From: Brumimicrobium sp033722555
Lineage (GTDB): Bacteria > Bacteroidota > Bacteroidia > Flavobacteriales_D > Crocinitomicaceae
Assembly (NCBI GenBank): GCA_033722555.1
Contig: JAWVYS010000010.1
Coordinates: forward strand, 17,532 to 81,531
Length of the DNA: 64,000 nt
Reading direction: 5' to 3'
Shown here piece after piece: positions 43,238 through 52,966 of this stretch (position 1 is the first letter of the stretch; each line of letters begins with the position of its first letter). The notes under the pieces are model-generated. The model was not told the DNA's origin, did no database searches, and was given only the letters and a program-made list of their open reading frames with translations. The position numbers were made by a program, and so were the translations under genes.

Positions 43238-44760
43238 AAGGAAGGGTCATTTAAATTATTAAAAACTGCTTCGTAATAAATACTCGGATTCATAAGTTCA
43301 TGACTGATTCTATCGGAAAGAATCTGCATATGTTCGGCGAAAAAACTGAAATAAAGAGTTACTCCCGTCAGAATTATAACCGGCAGAACCAGTGCTGTTT
43401 TTTCCATTTTAGTAAACTGCCGGAAATATTTGAGTTTGTCCAGAGTTGCCTCGGTGCTCTTGTATTTGGAAAAAACCTGATTCCAGATTCTTGCAATGAT
43501 CAAAAGTGTGATAAAACTGGCGAAAATGAACATGAGCGTCATGATCAGATTTCCGGTTTCCATTGAGGCACCAAACAGTGATATTTTCGGCCAGAATCCG
43601 GAGAGAGGGGGTATTCCGATTAGGGCAAAAAGAGGTATAAGAAAAAGCAAAGAAAGCTTTGGGTAATTATTCATGAGTCCTCCCATTTTACTAAATTCAT
43701 TGTTTCCGAAAATGCGAAAGGTGATTCCCCCGATCAGGAAAAGGTTGGCCTTTACAATAATGTCATGAAACATATAAAATACGGCTCCAATAAGTGCTGT
43801 TTGTGTAAACAGGCTCAATCCTCCAACCATGAATCCAATGTGACAGATGATTAGGTAGGAAAATGTTCGGACCATGTTCTTTTGTACAAGTGCTCCTATC
43901 CCGCCGAAAATAATCGTGAAGGCGGCAATCCACATAAAAACATACTGATTAGTCGAGCTGATCGGAAATAAAAGCGTGAAAGTTCTGATCAATGCGTACA
44001 CCCCAACTTTTGTGAGAAGTCCACCGAACAATGAAGAAACAGCTGCCGGTGGAGTGTGATAGGAGGCAGGTAGCCAAAAATATAGAGGGAATAGCCCTGA
44101 TTTTACTGCAAACCCCACGAAAAACACAAAGGAGATGGTCTGAACCAGTCCTTTATTTTCTATTTCAGGAATAATCCTCGAAAGTTCAGCCATATTAAGC
44201 GAGCCTGTTACTCCGTAAAGCATGGCGATAGCAGTCAGAAATACAATAGAGGCAAGCATGTTTAGCGTGAAATATTTCACCGCACCTTCAATCTGTTCGC
44301 GCTTTCCACCTATGGTCAGCAATACGAATGAGGAAATAATTATGACTTCAAACCAAACATACAGGTTGAAAATATCCCCGGTTAAGAAGGCTCCGGTGAG
44401 TCCCATGATCAGAAAATGGAACATCCCGTAATAACCGAATTTAACCCGAGCCGAAACTACATTTGCAGTGGAATAGATAGAAACCGCAAAAGCAACAATG
44501 TTTGTTAACAGCACCAAGGTAGCACTGAAAGTATCTGCGACAACAGTAATCCCGAAAGGGGGTTTCCAGTTACCGAGTTGCATAGTTTGTATTCCTGAAT
44601 TCCAAACAGTGGAAAATAAATAGGCTCCTATAATTACGCCGAATGCACTTCCTACGATACTTATACCCCGCTGTGTTTGAGGTTTCCTCCAGAAAAACAG
44701 AAGAATTACCGCCAGAAAGGCATGGTAAAGTATGGGATATATTACAATTTGGGAATCCAT
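43234..44760 (-). CDS. mrpD: Na+/H+ antiporter Mrp subunit D
   Basis: This 508-residue protein has about 14 helices and belongs to the NuoM/N-like antiporter subunits of complex I. Visible signatures are FNLYVWFEVIIISSFVLL (with the key Glu of helix 5), KSGLFPLYFWLPASYHTPPAAVSS cut by a conserved Lys, and HDIIVKANLFL. It forms one of two ion channels of the Mrp complex. It overlaps mrpC by one base and mrpE by 4. Confidence 0.93.
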   Translation of the reverse strand: MDSQIVIYPILYHAFLAVILLFFWRKPQTQRGISIVGSAFGVIIGAYLFSTVWNSGIQTMQLGNWKPPFGITVVADTFSATLVLLTNIVAFAVSIYSTANVVSARVKFGYYGMFHFLIMGLTGAFLTGDIFNLYVWFEVIIISSFVLLTIGGKREQIEGAVKYFTLNMLASIVFLTAIAMLYGVTGSLNMAELSRIIPEIENKGLVQTISFVFFVGFAVKSGLFPLYFWLPASYHTPPAAVSSLFGGLLTKVGVYALIRTFTLLFPISSTNQYVFMWIAAFTIIFGGIGALVQKNMVRTFSYLIICHIGFMVGGLSLFTQTALIGAVFYMFHDIIVKANLFLIGGITFRIFGNNEFSKMGGLMNNYPKLSLLFLIPLFALIGIPPLSGFWPKISLFGASMETGNLIMTLMFIFASFITLLIIARIWNQVFSKYKSTEATLDKLKYFRQFTKMEKTALVLPVIILTGVTLYFSFFAEHMQILSDRISHELMNPSIYYEAVFNNLNDPSL

Positions 44761-45110
44761 CAGATGCGGTCAGTTTCGTTTAAAGCGTCAATATCATCAG
44801 TTTTTACAACCTTATGTGCCCGTTTTATCAAAATAATAGCGAATGATTGAAGTCCAAAACTTATAACTATAGCAGTGAGGATCAGCGCCTGAGGCACCGG
44901 GTCTGCGTACAGGCCTTCGAGGTGTTTGGCATCCTCCGGAATAATAGGTGGACGACCTTTGACCAGGCCACCCATCAAAAAGATGAGCAGATTTACTCCA
45001 TTTCCGAGCAAAACGATTCCTATGATCAGTTTCACTAGACTCCTACGAAGAATCATGTAAATTCCGCTTGCATAAAGAATACCTGTCATTACAGCTAATA
45101 AAATTTCCAT
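44760..45110 (-). CDS. mrpC: Na+/H+ antiporter Mrp subunit C
   Basis: This 116-residue, three-helix protein is homologous to NuoK. It shows IIGIVLLGNGVNLLIFL in helix 2 and ADPVPQALILTAIVISFG in helix 3, both hallmarks of MrpC. It lies between mrpB (1-bp gap) and mrpD (1-bp overlap). Confidence 0.92.
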   Translation of the reverse strand: MEILLAVMTGILYASGIYMILRRSLVKLIIGIVLLGNGVNLLIFLMGGLVKGRPPIIPEDAKHLEGLYADPVPQALILTAIVISFGLQSFAIILIKRAHKVVKTDDIDALNETDRI

Positions 45111-45111
45111 G

Positions 45112-45525
45112 CTATACAGATTCTGATATTGTGAAAATAATTGTTAGTGAACTGCCAATAACTACTAAATATACGCCCGTGTCGAATATCAAGGCACTGC
45201 CTATTTTTCCTATAACCGGTATTTCATTCGGATACCATAAACCTGTTAAAACAGGGAGATCAGCAAAAATCAAAGGGCTTACGGCGCTTAGTAAAGCAAG
45301 TGCAACACCTGTGGGTATCAAGAATCCCGGATGAATTCTGAGCAGGTGTCGTGTTTTATTCAGACCATTGGCAAAAGCATGCAAGATGAACGCAATCGAA
45401 GCGATGAGACCTCCGATAAATCCCCCTCCCGGTAGGTAATGCCCCCTTAAAAGTACAAATACAGAAAACAGGAGCAACAGCGGTAAAAGATAATTCGATG
45501 CAGAACTCAGTATGACACTTTTCAT
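45112..45525 (-). CDS. mrpB: Na+/H+ antiporter Mrp subunit B
   Basis: This 137-residue protein has four hydrophobic helices and the MnhB signature FVLLRGHYLPGGGFIGGLIA. It is a stand-alone B subunit and is not fused to MrpA, although the C-terminal part of MrpA carries a related MbhE/B-like region. It lies 4 bp after mrpA. Confidence 0.92.
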   Translation of the reverse strand: MKSVILSSASNYLLPLLLLFSVFVLLRGHYLPGGGFIGGLIASIAFILHAFANGLNKTRHLLRIHPGFLIPTGVALALLSAVSPLIFADLPVLTGLWYPNEIPVIGKIGSALIFDTGVYLVVIGSSLTIIFTISESV

Positions 45526-45529
45526 ATTC

Positions 45530-47839
45530 CTATTTTTCGTGTTTCTTTAAATATAGCTTTAATAATGCAAATACTCCGATGGCCGCAACCGAAAGAACAA
45601 TAATTTCTATCATCGTATCGAATCCTCGGAAATCAACGAGAATTACATTCACTATATTCTTCCCTTTCGCCAGGGTATAAGCGTTCTCGGCATAATACTC
45701 TGTTACATTTTTTACCGGGTTCTCAGCAGTGATCTCGAGGATTATTAGTGCTATAAATGTACCGAAGGTCGTTGCAATGATACCGTCCCTTATTCGGTTT
45801 GTTGGGTTTGAATAACGGAGATACTTCGGTAATCTGTATAGAACGAGGACAAATAGAATAACGGTAAGGGTGTCAATGGTGAATTGAGTCATTGCCAGAT
45901 CGGGAGCACCGTAAAAAACGAATATGAAACACATGGCATATCCAACAATTCCGAGTCCTGCAACAGCCGCAAGCCGTGAATTTATGAAAATTGTAAACAG
46001 AATTGCTGCCAACATGATCCCGCAAATGATGATCTCATTCAGATCTATGCTTTTCAGATCGTTCATATCCTGTAAATTCATCGGATTACTGAAAACGTGG
46101 AGGCCCAGCACCGTGGTAAGAATGACAAGCAAAACCATTACGTACCTTCTCAGGTAACCGTTCTGAAATAATCGTGTTAGAAAAAGTGAGAGTTCCTCGA
46201 ATTTCCCAACAAGTTTCAACATAATTTCTTTTGGTGCGATTGCACTGAATCGTTGAATAAAGTTCTCTTTACTAGTTCCTGGTTTCCATAGAAAGAAGAA
46301 AACCAGTCCGATGCTGATAGTTAGAAAACTCAGCAATAGAATAAGATTGAATCCGTGCCAAAGTTTGAGATGACCTGAATTATTTCCAGTAAGATTTTCA
46401 GTGATATGCGCACTGAATGCGTTGTCCACGAGCCAAGGGAATAAACCGGCAATAATTCCGCAGATAGCGAGGAAAAGGGGGGTTGCCCACATGATTACAG
46501 GTAATTTTTCGCTTTCAGAAAGATGATCCGGTAATTTTCCCGTGAAAGGTTTCATCCCCACCAGAAATCCTCCCCATACCATAAATATATTGGCTATTAC
46601 TGCCAATGTGGTTAGAAAAATTGTATCTCCGTCATTATGCAATGTTGCTTCATATATAAGGTCTTTCCCAACAAAACCAATGCTGGGAGGAATTCCTGCG
46701 CTGGAAATTGCAGCAAGCAAACCGGCAATAAACAAAATGGGTAGTATTTTCCTCATGCCGCTTAATCGGGTAATATCACGTGTTCCGGTTGATGAATCAA
46801 TGGAGCCGGCTATTAGGAAGAGTGTTGCTTTATAAAGGGCATGTACGATTATAAAAACAACTGCGGCTGTAATGGCTTCAGGTGTTCCGATACCCGTAAG
46901 GAAAACAAGTATTCCAAGTGCACCGATTGTGGAATAAGCCAGAATTCCTTTCAGGTCTTTTCGGAAAATGAGATGAAATCCACCATAAAGCATAGTTATT
47001 CCTCCGAATGTGATAAGCACCGAATGGAAATCTGGATTTGAACTGAAATGGGGAGTAAACCTTAACAAGAGATATATTCCTGCTTTTACCATGGTTGCAG
47101 AATGCAAATAAGTAGAAACCGGTGTTGGTGCTTTCATGGCGCCCGGAAGCCAGAAATGAAAAGGGAACTGGGCTGATTTAGTAAAGGCAGCCAGAATCAG
47201 GAAAATTAATAGAAAAGTACTCCACGGATGAGAGGTAAATACTTCCGAGCTTCCGAGCATTTCACTAATGGAAAAAGTACCTGTCAACTGACCCGCCATA
47301 ACAGAAAATGCAAGAAGGCAAAGCCCTCCAAGTCCTGTTATACCTAAAGCCGTCAGTGCAGATTGCCGGGATCCTTTATCCCTGTTCTTAAAACTTATGA
47401 GGAAAAAGGAGCTTATACTCGTCAGTTCCCAGAATATAAAAAGTGAAATAAGATTATTGGAATTTACCAGACCGAGCATTGCTCCCATGAATACGCTGAG
47501 ATAAATATAAAAGCGCAAGAGGTGATCATTTCCTCGCATGTATCTCAGGGTATAGGTAAAAACAAGTGTTCCTATTCCGGTGATCAATAAAGAAAAAAGT
47601 AAGGCTAAACTGTCCAGTCTGAAATCCAGATTCACGCCTAGTGAAGGAACCCACTGAAGCGAATAAGAATAAATTTGACCTTCAGAAATTCCCTTAATAA
47701 ATGAGCAGAAATAAATGAAAAGAGATAAAGGCAGGATAGGAGCAATCCAAGGAAAGGATTCAAATTTTTTCTGTCCGATAAAAGAAAGGATCAGGGAAAA
47801 AACGAAACTCGATAGAATTACTGCTAATATTATCGACAT
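45530..47839 (-). CDS. mrpA: Na+/H+ antiporter Mrp subunit A
   Basis: This 769-residue protein is the largest Mrp subunit, with about 20 helices. Residues 1-500 or so form a NuoL-like antiporter module (LFIFWELTSISSFFLISF, KSAQFPFHFWLPGAMKAPTPVS, HALYKATLFL). The C-terminal part (about 580-765) carries the MbhD/MbhE-like region. The complex exports Na+ in exchange for H+ and supports salt and alkali tolerance. It is the first gene of an operon in the canonical order A to G. Confidence 0.95.
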   Translation of the reverse strand: MSIILAVILSSFVFSLILSFIGQKKFESFPWIAPILPLSLFIYFCSFIKGISEGQIYSYSLQWVPSLGVNLDFRLDSLALLFSLLITGIGTLVFTYTLRYMRGNDHLLRFYIYLSVFMGAMLGLVNSNNLISLFIFWELTSISSFFLISFKNRDKGSRQSALTALGITGLGGLCLLAFSVMAGQLTGTFSISEMLGSSEVFTSHPWSTFLLIFLILAAFTKSAQFPFHFWLPGAMKAPTPVSTYLHSATMVKAGIYLLLRFTPHFSSNPDFHSVLITFGGITMLYGGFHLIFRKDLKGILAYSTIGALGILVFLTGIGTPEAITAAVVFIIVHALYKATLFLIAGSIDSSTGTRDITRLSGMRKILPILFIAGLLAAISSAGIPPSIGFVGKDLIYEATLHNDGDTIFLTTLAVIANIFMVWGGFLVGMKPFTGKLPDHLSESEKLPVIMWATPLFLAICGIIAGLFPWLVDNAFSAHITENLTGNNSGHLKLWHGFNLILLLSFLTISIGLVFFFLWKPGTSKENFIQRFSAIAPKEIMLKLVGKFEELSLFLTRLFQNGYLRRYVMVLLVILTTVLGLHVFSNPMNLQDMNDLKSIDLNEIIICGIMLAAILFTIFINSRLAAVAGLGIVGYAMCFIFVFYGAPDLAMTQFTIDTLTVILFVLVLYRLPKYLRYSNPTNRIRDGIIATTFGTFIALIILEITAENPVKNVTEYYAENAYTLAKGKNIVNVILVDFRGFDTMIEIIVLSVAAIGVFALLKLYLKKHEK

Positions 47840-47845
47840 ATCTTA

Positions 47846-47853
47846 CAAAAATA
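47846..47853 (-). promoter_or_regulatory. Promoter -7 element abutting mrpA
   Basis: On the minus strand TATTTTTG matches TAnnTTTG and ends 6 nt before the mrpA start codon at 47839. No good -33 box is seen. The spacing implies a transcript that starts at or near the start codon. Confidence 0.5.
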
Positions 47854-47921
47854 GCAGTTTTAATCCATTTTTTTCCTTATTTTCAAACCTAATTCGGCTC
47901 TCAGCTTATTAATTTCTTCAT

Positions 47922-47929
47922 TATTTTTG
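47922..47929 (+). promoter_or_regulatory. Promoter -7 element before the phosphoesterase gene
   Basis: TATTTTTG matches TAnnTTTG and lies 57 nt upstream of the start codon; the -33 region is poor. Confidence 0.35.
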
Positions 47930-47986
47930 GCGGATGCCGAAAACATATTTTATTATGCTTACCTACTCGGATAAAAATCTCACCGA

Positions 47987-48484
47987 ATGAAGATAGGATT
48001 ACTGTCTGATACCCATGGATTCCTGGATCCTGCTTTATACAAATACCTTCGTGAAGTGGATGAGATTTGGCATGCAGGTGATGTCGGAACTCCGGAAATT
48101 CTGGAGGAACTGAGGTCAATGAAACCGTGTATCGCTGTTTATGGCAATATAGATCATGGAGACGTAAAAATACAGACCAGAGAATTTGAGAGGTTCGAAA
48201 GAGAAGGAATAAGTGTGCTGATGACTCATATTGCAGGAAAACCGGGTAAATATTCTAAACATTTGTTTGAAGAACTCACAAAAAATGGTTCTCCGGATCT
48301 TTTGGTTTGCGGGCATTCACACATTCTCTTGGTGAAAAAAGACGAAAGATTCAACATGCTTTGGATGAATCCGGGTGCTTGCGGTAATCATGGTTTTCAT
48401 AAATTCAAAACATTACTCAGGTTTGAAATCAACTCAGGCCGTATAGAAAACCTTGAGGCTATTGAACTGGGAAGAAGAGGCTAA
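47987..48484 (+). CDS. YfcE/MJ0936-type metallophosphoesterase
   Basis: This 165-residue protein has the calcineurin-like metal site. It shows D8 and H10 (LSDTHG), D32 (HAGDVG), N54 with D56 (YGNID), H in MTHIAG and the CGHSH motif. YfcE-type enzymes are cytoplasmic phosphodiesterases active on artificial and perhaps cyclic or capped nucleotides; the natural substrate is unclear. The gene precedes porQ by 59 bp on the same strand. Confidence 0.9.
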   Translation: MKIGLLSDTHGFLDPALYKYLREVDEIWHAGDVGTPEILEELRSMKPCIAVYGNIDHGDVKIQTREFERFEREGISVLMTHIAGKPGKYSKHLFEELTKNGSPDLLVCGHSHILLVKKDERFNMLWMNPGACGNHGFHKFKTLLRFEINSGRIENLEAIELGRRG

Positions 48485-48543
48485 AAATTTAATTCATCCA
48501 AATGCGTACAATTTTTTATATTATGTGCCGTTTTCTAACATCA

Positions 48544-49578
48544 ATGAAGTTAACGAGTCTGCTTATTTTTTGCGTGTGCACTTTTTCCTCTATTGCTCAG
48601 ATTGGGGGGGTGAATGTGTTTCCCTTCCTTGATTTGGGTTATAATGCGCGAGCAGTGTCCTTGGGGAGGGAATTGATCACTGTTTATGATGACGACGTCA
48701 ACATGGGAGTTTTAAATCCGGCTTCATTGAACGAAACCATGCATAATTCCATAGGTTTTAATCAGGCTCTGCACGCCGGCGGAATTAATCATGGACAGGT
48801 TGTTTATGGCAGACATTTCACTAACATTGGAACAGGTGCGGCTCATTTGCGATATGTTGCATATGGAACGATGGACAGAATGGATGAGCTCGGTAATAAA
48901 ATAGGTACATTTTCTGCCGGTGATTTTGTGCTCGGAGCAAGTTTGGGAAGAAGACTAAATCCTAGAATTTCCATAGGCGCAGGATTCAACTTGATTTGGT
49001 CCCAACTGGAATCGTACAGTTCCATGGGGCTTTCGTTGGATATTGCTGGAACCTATCAGAGCGAGACTGAGCGCACAGTTGTTACGGCGATGGTAAAAAA
49101 TGTTGGTTTTCAGATATTCTCCTATACAAAGAATAACAGAGCTCCTTTACCTGTGCAACCTTTACTCGCTGTCTCCCACAGATTGGAACACGCACCTTTC
49201 CGTTTATCACTTGTGGCACATCACTTGAATCAATGGGATCTAACGTATAACGATCCAAATCTAGAGCCAACCATAGATCCGCTAACAGGAGAGGAGGTTC
49301 CTGTTCCTAAAGCAGGTTTTGGAGAAAAACTTGGTCGACACTTTATCTTTCAAGTAGAGGTTTTAGGTGGTGATTTACTCAGAATAAGAGGTGCTTTTGA
49401 TTATCATTTAAGAAGACAAATGCTCGTTCAGAACCGACCGGGTATGGGAGGATTTTCATTCGGTGTCGGTTTGAATTTCAAAAGATTTTCTATCGACTAT
49501 GGATTGAAAATATTCTCAAGTGCAGGTTTTAATAACCTATTGACATTAAGAACTGACTTTGATAAATGGAAGAAATAG
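48544..49578 (+). CDS. porQ: Type IX secretion system protein PorQ
   Basis: The start at 48544 gives a good signal peptide (KLTSLLIFCVCTFSSIAQ); in-frame starts upstream add residues before it. The 344-residue product is a predicted outer-membrane barrel of the PorV/PorQ type. It begins NVFPFLDLGYNARAVSLG and contains NMGVLNPASLNE, which matches PorQ. PorQ works with PorZ, PorU and PorV in the attachment complex that cleaves sorting domains and anchors T9SS cargo. Five cargo genes are in this window, but no other T9SS gene. Confidence 0.88.
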   Translation: MKLTSLLIFCVCTFSSIAQIGGVNVFPFLDLGYNARAVSLGRELITVYDDDVNMGVLNPASLNETMHNSIGFNQALHAGGINHGQVVYGRHFTNIGTGAAHLRYVAYGTMDRMDELGNKIGTFSAGDFVLGASLGRRLNPRISIGAGFNLIWSQLESYSSMGLSLDIAGTYQSETERTVVTAMVKNVGFQIFSYTKNNRAPLPVQPLLAVSHRLEHAPFRLSLVAHHLNQWDLTYNDPNLEPTIDPLTGEEVPVPKAGFGEKLGRHFIFQVEVLGGDLLRIRGAFDYHLRRQMLVQNRPGMGGFSFGVGLNFKRFSIDYGLKIFSSAGFNNLLTLRTDFDKWKK

Positions 49579-49717
49579 TTAACTATTCCTATATTTTTAG
49601 CTCACTTATTACTGTTTATAGCCTCCTTCTACCATTAAATCAATAAGTAATACATTTTACAACATTATTTTAGAAAATCATTAATTATTCCTTAACTTTA
49701 AATCAAACTTTACCGCT

Positions 49718-51286
49718 ATGAGAACTCTTTACTTATCTTTTATTATTTTTTTATTAAATATTCCGACCTCAATTACTCAAACAGAAGTTGTGAAATTGTC
49801 GACGAACTCAATGAGAGCTATTATCGCAAATGATGCCAGCTTTATGTATTATCCTGGTAATGCGAGCCATGGCTACTCATTTAAAAACGATACAACTTAT
49901 TCTTTGATATTTAGTAATCAACTTTATTTCGGAGGATACGATCAATTTGGAGAATTTCATTTTACAGGAATGACATCCTCGAATTACTATGATATCGATT
50001 TGAGTAATGGTCCTGTTTCTAATAATTACAACGATAGCACATATATTGAAGACTACGGTTCAGGTATATGGAAGATCTCTAAACAAGAGATAATAAATCA
50101 TGTTTTGAATTATACTCAAGTTGGATATGTTGTTCCGCCAAAAATTGAGAGTTGGCCGGCTAATGGAAATACTTCTCTGGGTGTTGACAATGATTTAGCT
50201 CCTTACATAGATTTTAATGGTAATGGTTTTTATGATCCTGAGAATGGTGATTATCCTTGTATAAAGGGAGATGAGGCTGTATACCTAATTTATAACGATG
50301 ATGCGCAAAATGATACTTTAGCAGAGTTTGAAAAAGTGGGATTAGAGATTCATATGATGTTTTACCAATATCAGTCAAATGACTATCTTGACTCTACTAC
50401 CTTTATGTCTCTTAGAGTTAAAAATATAGGTCCTTACTCTTACGATACCTTAAACATAGGTATGTATTCGGATATGGATGTTGGTTATAATGAAAACAAT
50501 TATATAGGAACAGATTCAATTAGAAATCTCGTCTATACTTATAAATCCAACCCTTATGATACTACTGTATCTCATCCTGCCGTAGGACTTTTAAGTTTAG
50601 ACCTCGATATAAGCTACGCGTTGCCCTATTTTACATTTAATCTTTATAATTTTAAAATCTCTCCGTTAATTGGTTCATTTTACGGTCGATTAGGTGATTC
50701 TACATTGTTTCATTACGGTGGTTCCGGGCATGTAGGTCACCCTAGTACTAGTAGTCAATTAACACGATGGGCTTTCACTGGAGATCCTTATACGGGTGTA
50801 GGTTGGTCAGAATTGAATATCGATGGTTTAGGTGGTTTAAATGAACCATCGGATCGAAGAATACTTTTGACACAGAAGAAAACACAGTTTAACCCTTTTT
50901 CATCTATGGAAACTAATTATGCTTTCATCGTAAACCGAACGAGTACCTACCTTGAAAATACAGCTCTTTTAAAAAGGACTGCCGATAGTGTCAAAAACCG
51001 TTATCTCACTGACATAGAAAATGAGGACTGTACTGTCGGTACAAAAGTACTATCTGATAATGTGGAGCTTATTGTTTATACAAACCCAGCAACTGATAAG
51101 TTGGTATATCGAGCCCTAAACCTCAAAAATGAATATGTCAGATTATTATCACTAGAAGGAGAGCTTTTAGGTGAGCAAAAGATTTTTGAAGACAATACAT
51201 TAGGAGAGTTTGATCTTAGTCACTTAAGCGCTGGAATCTATTTGGTTAGTGTGAGTAATATAAGTAAGAAAATTGTAAAACTATAA
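49718..51286 (+). CDS. Secreted protein with T9SS sorting domain, unknown function
   Basis: This 522-residue protein has a signal peptide (to about residue 20). Its middle resembles a Bacteroidota-specific secreted family: the calcium-loop-like DFNGNGFYDPENGDYP is followed by IKGDEAVYLIYND. A C-terminal sorting domain lies at about 445-522 (VYTNPATDKLVYRA to the end). No enzyme motif is seen. The coding sequence is visibly more AT-rich than its neighbours and prefers A/T-ending codons, which may mean later acquisition. It lies 139 bp downstream of porQ. Confidence 0.75.
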   Translation: MRTLYLSFIIFLLNIPTSITQTEVVKLSTNSMRAIIANDASFMYYPGNASHGYSFKNDTTYSLIFSNQLYFGGYDQFGEFHFTGMTSSNYYDIDLSNGPVSNNYNDSTYIEDYGSGIWKISKQEIINHVLNYTQVGYVVPPKIESWPANGNTSLGVDNDLAPYIDFNGNGFYDPENGDYPCIKGDEAVYLIYNDDAQNDTLAEFEKVGLEIHMMFYQYQSNDYLDSTTFMSLRVKNIGPYSYDTLNIGMYSDMDVGYNENNYIGTDSIRNLVYTYKSNPYDTTVSHPAVGLLSLDLDISYALPYFTFNLYNFKISPLIGSFYGRLGDSTLFHYGGSGHVGHPSTSSQLTRWAFTGDPYTGVGWSELNIDGLGGLNEPSDRRILLTQKKTQFNPFSSMETNYAFIVNRTSTYLENTALLKRTADSVKNRYLTDIENEDCTVGTKVLSDNVELIVYTNPATDKLVYRALNLKNEYVRLLSLEGELLGEQKIFEDNTLGEFDLSHLSAGIYLVSVSNISKKIVKL

Positions 51287-51454
51287 CGTATTACATTTTT
51301 TGTGTGTTGTACTGATTAAGTTCTGTCATTGATATGTTTATACCCTTAAAATAAGTTGAACACTGCAAAGAGTGATAGTTCTGTTATTTTGAAACGTAGT
51401 TCGATTAATGTTCGAGAATTTAACAAAATCGCACCTGAAATTTCAAAATAATAT

Positions 51455-51462
51455 TACTTTTG
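51455..51462 (+). promoter_or_regulatory. Promoter -7 element before gdhA
   Basis: TACTTTTG matches TAnnTTTG and ends 25 nt before the gdhA start codon. The -33 region shows only a partial match (CTG). Confidence 0.45.
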
Positions 51463-51487
51463 CTAAGGATATAAAACTAAATAAAAT

Positions 51488-52849
51488 ATGTCTAAAAAAT
51501 ATCAAGATCGAATAGATGCTTTCATGGAGAAAATGAAAGCGCGCGGTGCTCATGAAGTGGAATTCCTTCAGGCGGTTGAAGAAATTGCTGAAGTAGTTAT
51601 TCCTTATATTGCAGAGAATCCTAAATATGAGAAACACAATATTTTGGAAAGAATTGTAGAGCCCGAGCGAACCATTATCTTCAGAGTTCCATGGTTGAAT
51701 GATAAAAACGAACCTCAGGTAAATCGTGGTTATAGAGTTGAATTTAACTCTGCTATAGGCCCGTATAAAGGTGGTTTGCGTTTTCACCCGTCTGTGAATC
51801 TTTCTATCTTGAAATTTCTCGGTTTCGAGCAGATCTTCAAGAACTCATTAACCACCCTTCCGATGGGAGGAGGAAAAGGAGGTTCGGATTTTGATCCCAA
51901 GGGGAAATCCGATGCCGAAGTAATGAGATTCTGTCAGTCTTTCATGACAGAATTATCAAGACATATAGGAGCTGATACGGATGTTCCTGCCGGTGATATT
52001 GGAGTTGGTGGACGTGAGATCGGTTATATGTTCGGTCAGTACAAAAGAATCAGAAATGAATTTACCGGTGTTTTAACGGGTAAAGGTCACAATTGGGGTG
52101 GATCATTGATCCGTCCGGAAGCAACCGGTTACGGTGCGATTTATTTCGTTCAGAATATGCTTGAGAGAAAAGACGAAGAGATTAGAGGTAAATCGTTCGC
52201 TATCTCGGGATCCGGTAACGTTGCCCAGTATGCCATCGAAAAAGTGCTTCACCTCGGAGGAAAAGTACTTACTTGTTCTGACTCTTCAGGATATATTTTT
52301 GCTCCGGACGGAATTCACTCGGAACAATTAGATTTCTTGAAAGAATTGAAGAATGTGAAGCGTGGAGGGCTGAAAGAAATGGCTGATGCTTACCCGGATA
52401 TGAAATTTTTCGAGGGAGAAAATTCCTGGAATGTCCCTACAAACATCGATATTGCAGTGCCTTGTGCTACTCAGAATGAACTCAATGGTGAGCATGCGAA
52501 AAGCTTGATTGATAAGGGCCTCAAAGTGGTGGCAGAGGGTGCGAATATGCCTTGTACACCGGAAGCAATTGAGTGTTTTGAAGAGAGTAACGTGATGTTT
52601 GCACCGGGTAAAGCAGCGAATGCCGGTGGTGTGGCAACTTCGGGATTAGAAATGTCACAAAACTCTTTACGTATGAGCTGGTCACGTGAGGAAGTGGATG
52701 AAAAACTTAAAGGTATCATGGAAAATATTCACAGCCAGTGTGTAAAATATGGTAGAAAAGAAGATGGTAATGTTGACTATGTAAAAGGAGCAAACATTGC
52801 CGGATTTGTGAAAGTAGCTGATTCAATGATTGATCAGGGACTCGTTTAA
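51488..52849 (+). CDS. gdhA: Glutamate dehydrogenase (NADP-type, hexameric)
   Basis: This 453-residue enzyme matches the class I hexameric glutamate dehydrogenases. It has the substrate-site stretch GGLRFHPSVN, catalytic lysine region LPMGGGKGGSDFDPKG and the dinucleotide fold ISGSGNVAQYA. The C-terminal part has APGKAANAGGVATSGLEM. It converts 2-oxoglutarate and ammonia to glutamate, a main route of nitrogen assimilation. Length is typical. It is monocistronic with a strong terminator. Confidence 0.95.
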   Translation: MSKKYQDRIDAFMEKMKARGAHEVEFLQAVEEIAEVVIPYIAENPKYEKHNILERIVEPERTIIFRVPWLNDKNEPQVNRGYRVEFNSAIGPYKGGLRFHPSVNLSILKFLGFEQIFKNSLTTLPMGGGKGGSDFDPKGKSDAEVMRFCQSFMTELSRHIGADTDVPAGDIGVGGREIGYMFGQYKRIRNEFTGVLTGKGHNWGGSLIRPEATGYGAIYFVQNMLERKDEEIRGKSFAISGSGNVAQYAIEKVLHLGGKVLTCSDSSGYIFAPDGIHSEQLDFLKELKNVKRGGLKEMADAYPDMKFFEGENSWNVPTNIDIAVPCATQNELNGEHAKSLIDKGLKVVAEGANMPCTPEAIECFEESNVMFAPGKAANAGGVATSGLEMSQNSLRMSWSREEVDEKLKGIMENIHSQCVKYGRKEDGNVDYVKGANIAGFVKVADSMIDQGLV

Positions 52850-52867
52850 GAATATCTCGGTTGAGAC

Positions 52868-52905
52868 AAAAGGGATTTTTTCGAAAGGAAAAATCCCTTT
52901 TTTTA
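52868..52905 (+). terminator. Rho-independent terminator after gdhA
   Basis: Perfectly paired 13-bp arms (AAAAGGGATTTTT and AAAAATCCCTTTT) enclose an 8-nt loop and run into a T tract. Confidence 0.93.
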
Positions 52906-52936
52906 TTCCTGACCGAATCCGAAATGATTTTTTATT

Positions 52937-52944
52937 TACCTTTG
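52937..52944 (+). promoter_or_regulatory. Promoter -7 element before the Cys-rich small protein
   Basis: TACCTTTG matches TAnnTTTG. The 17-bp palindrome at 52945-52961 begins at the next base and would cover the transcription start. Confidence 0.5.
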
Positions 52945-52961
52945 TTTAGATTTAATCTAAA
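52945..52961 (+). promoter_or_regulatory. 17-bp palindrome, candidate DtxR/MntR-like operator
   Basis: TTTAGATT-T-AATCTAAA is a perfect inverted repeat between the -7 box and the start codon of the Cys-rich protein gene. The TTAG...CTAA form resembles binding sites of DtxR-family iron or manganese repressors. That link is inference from the motif and the Cys-rich product. Confidence 0.5.
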
Positions 52962-52966
52962 TAAAA

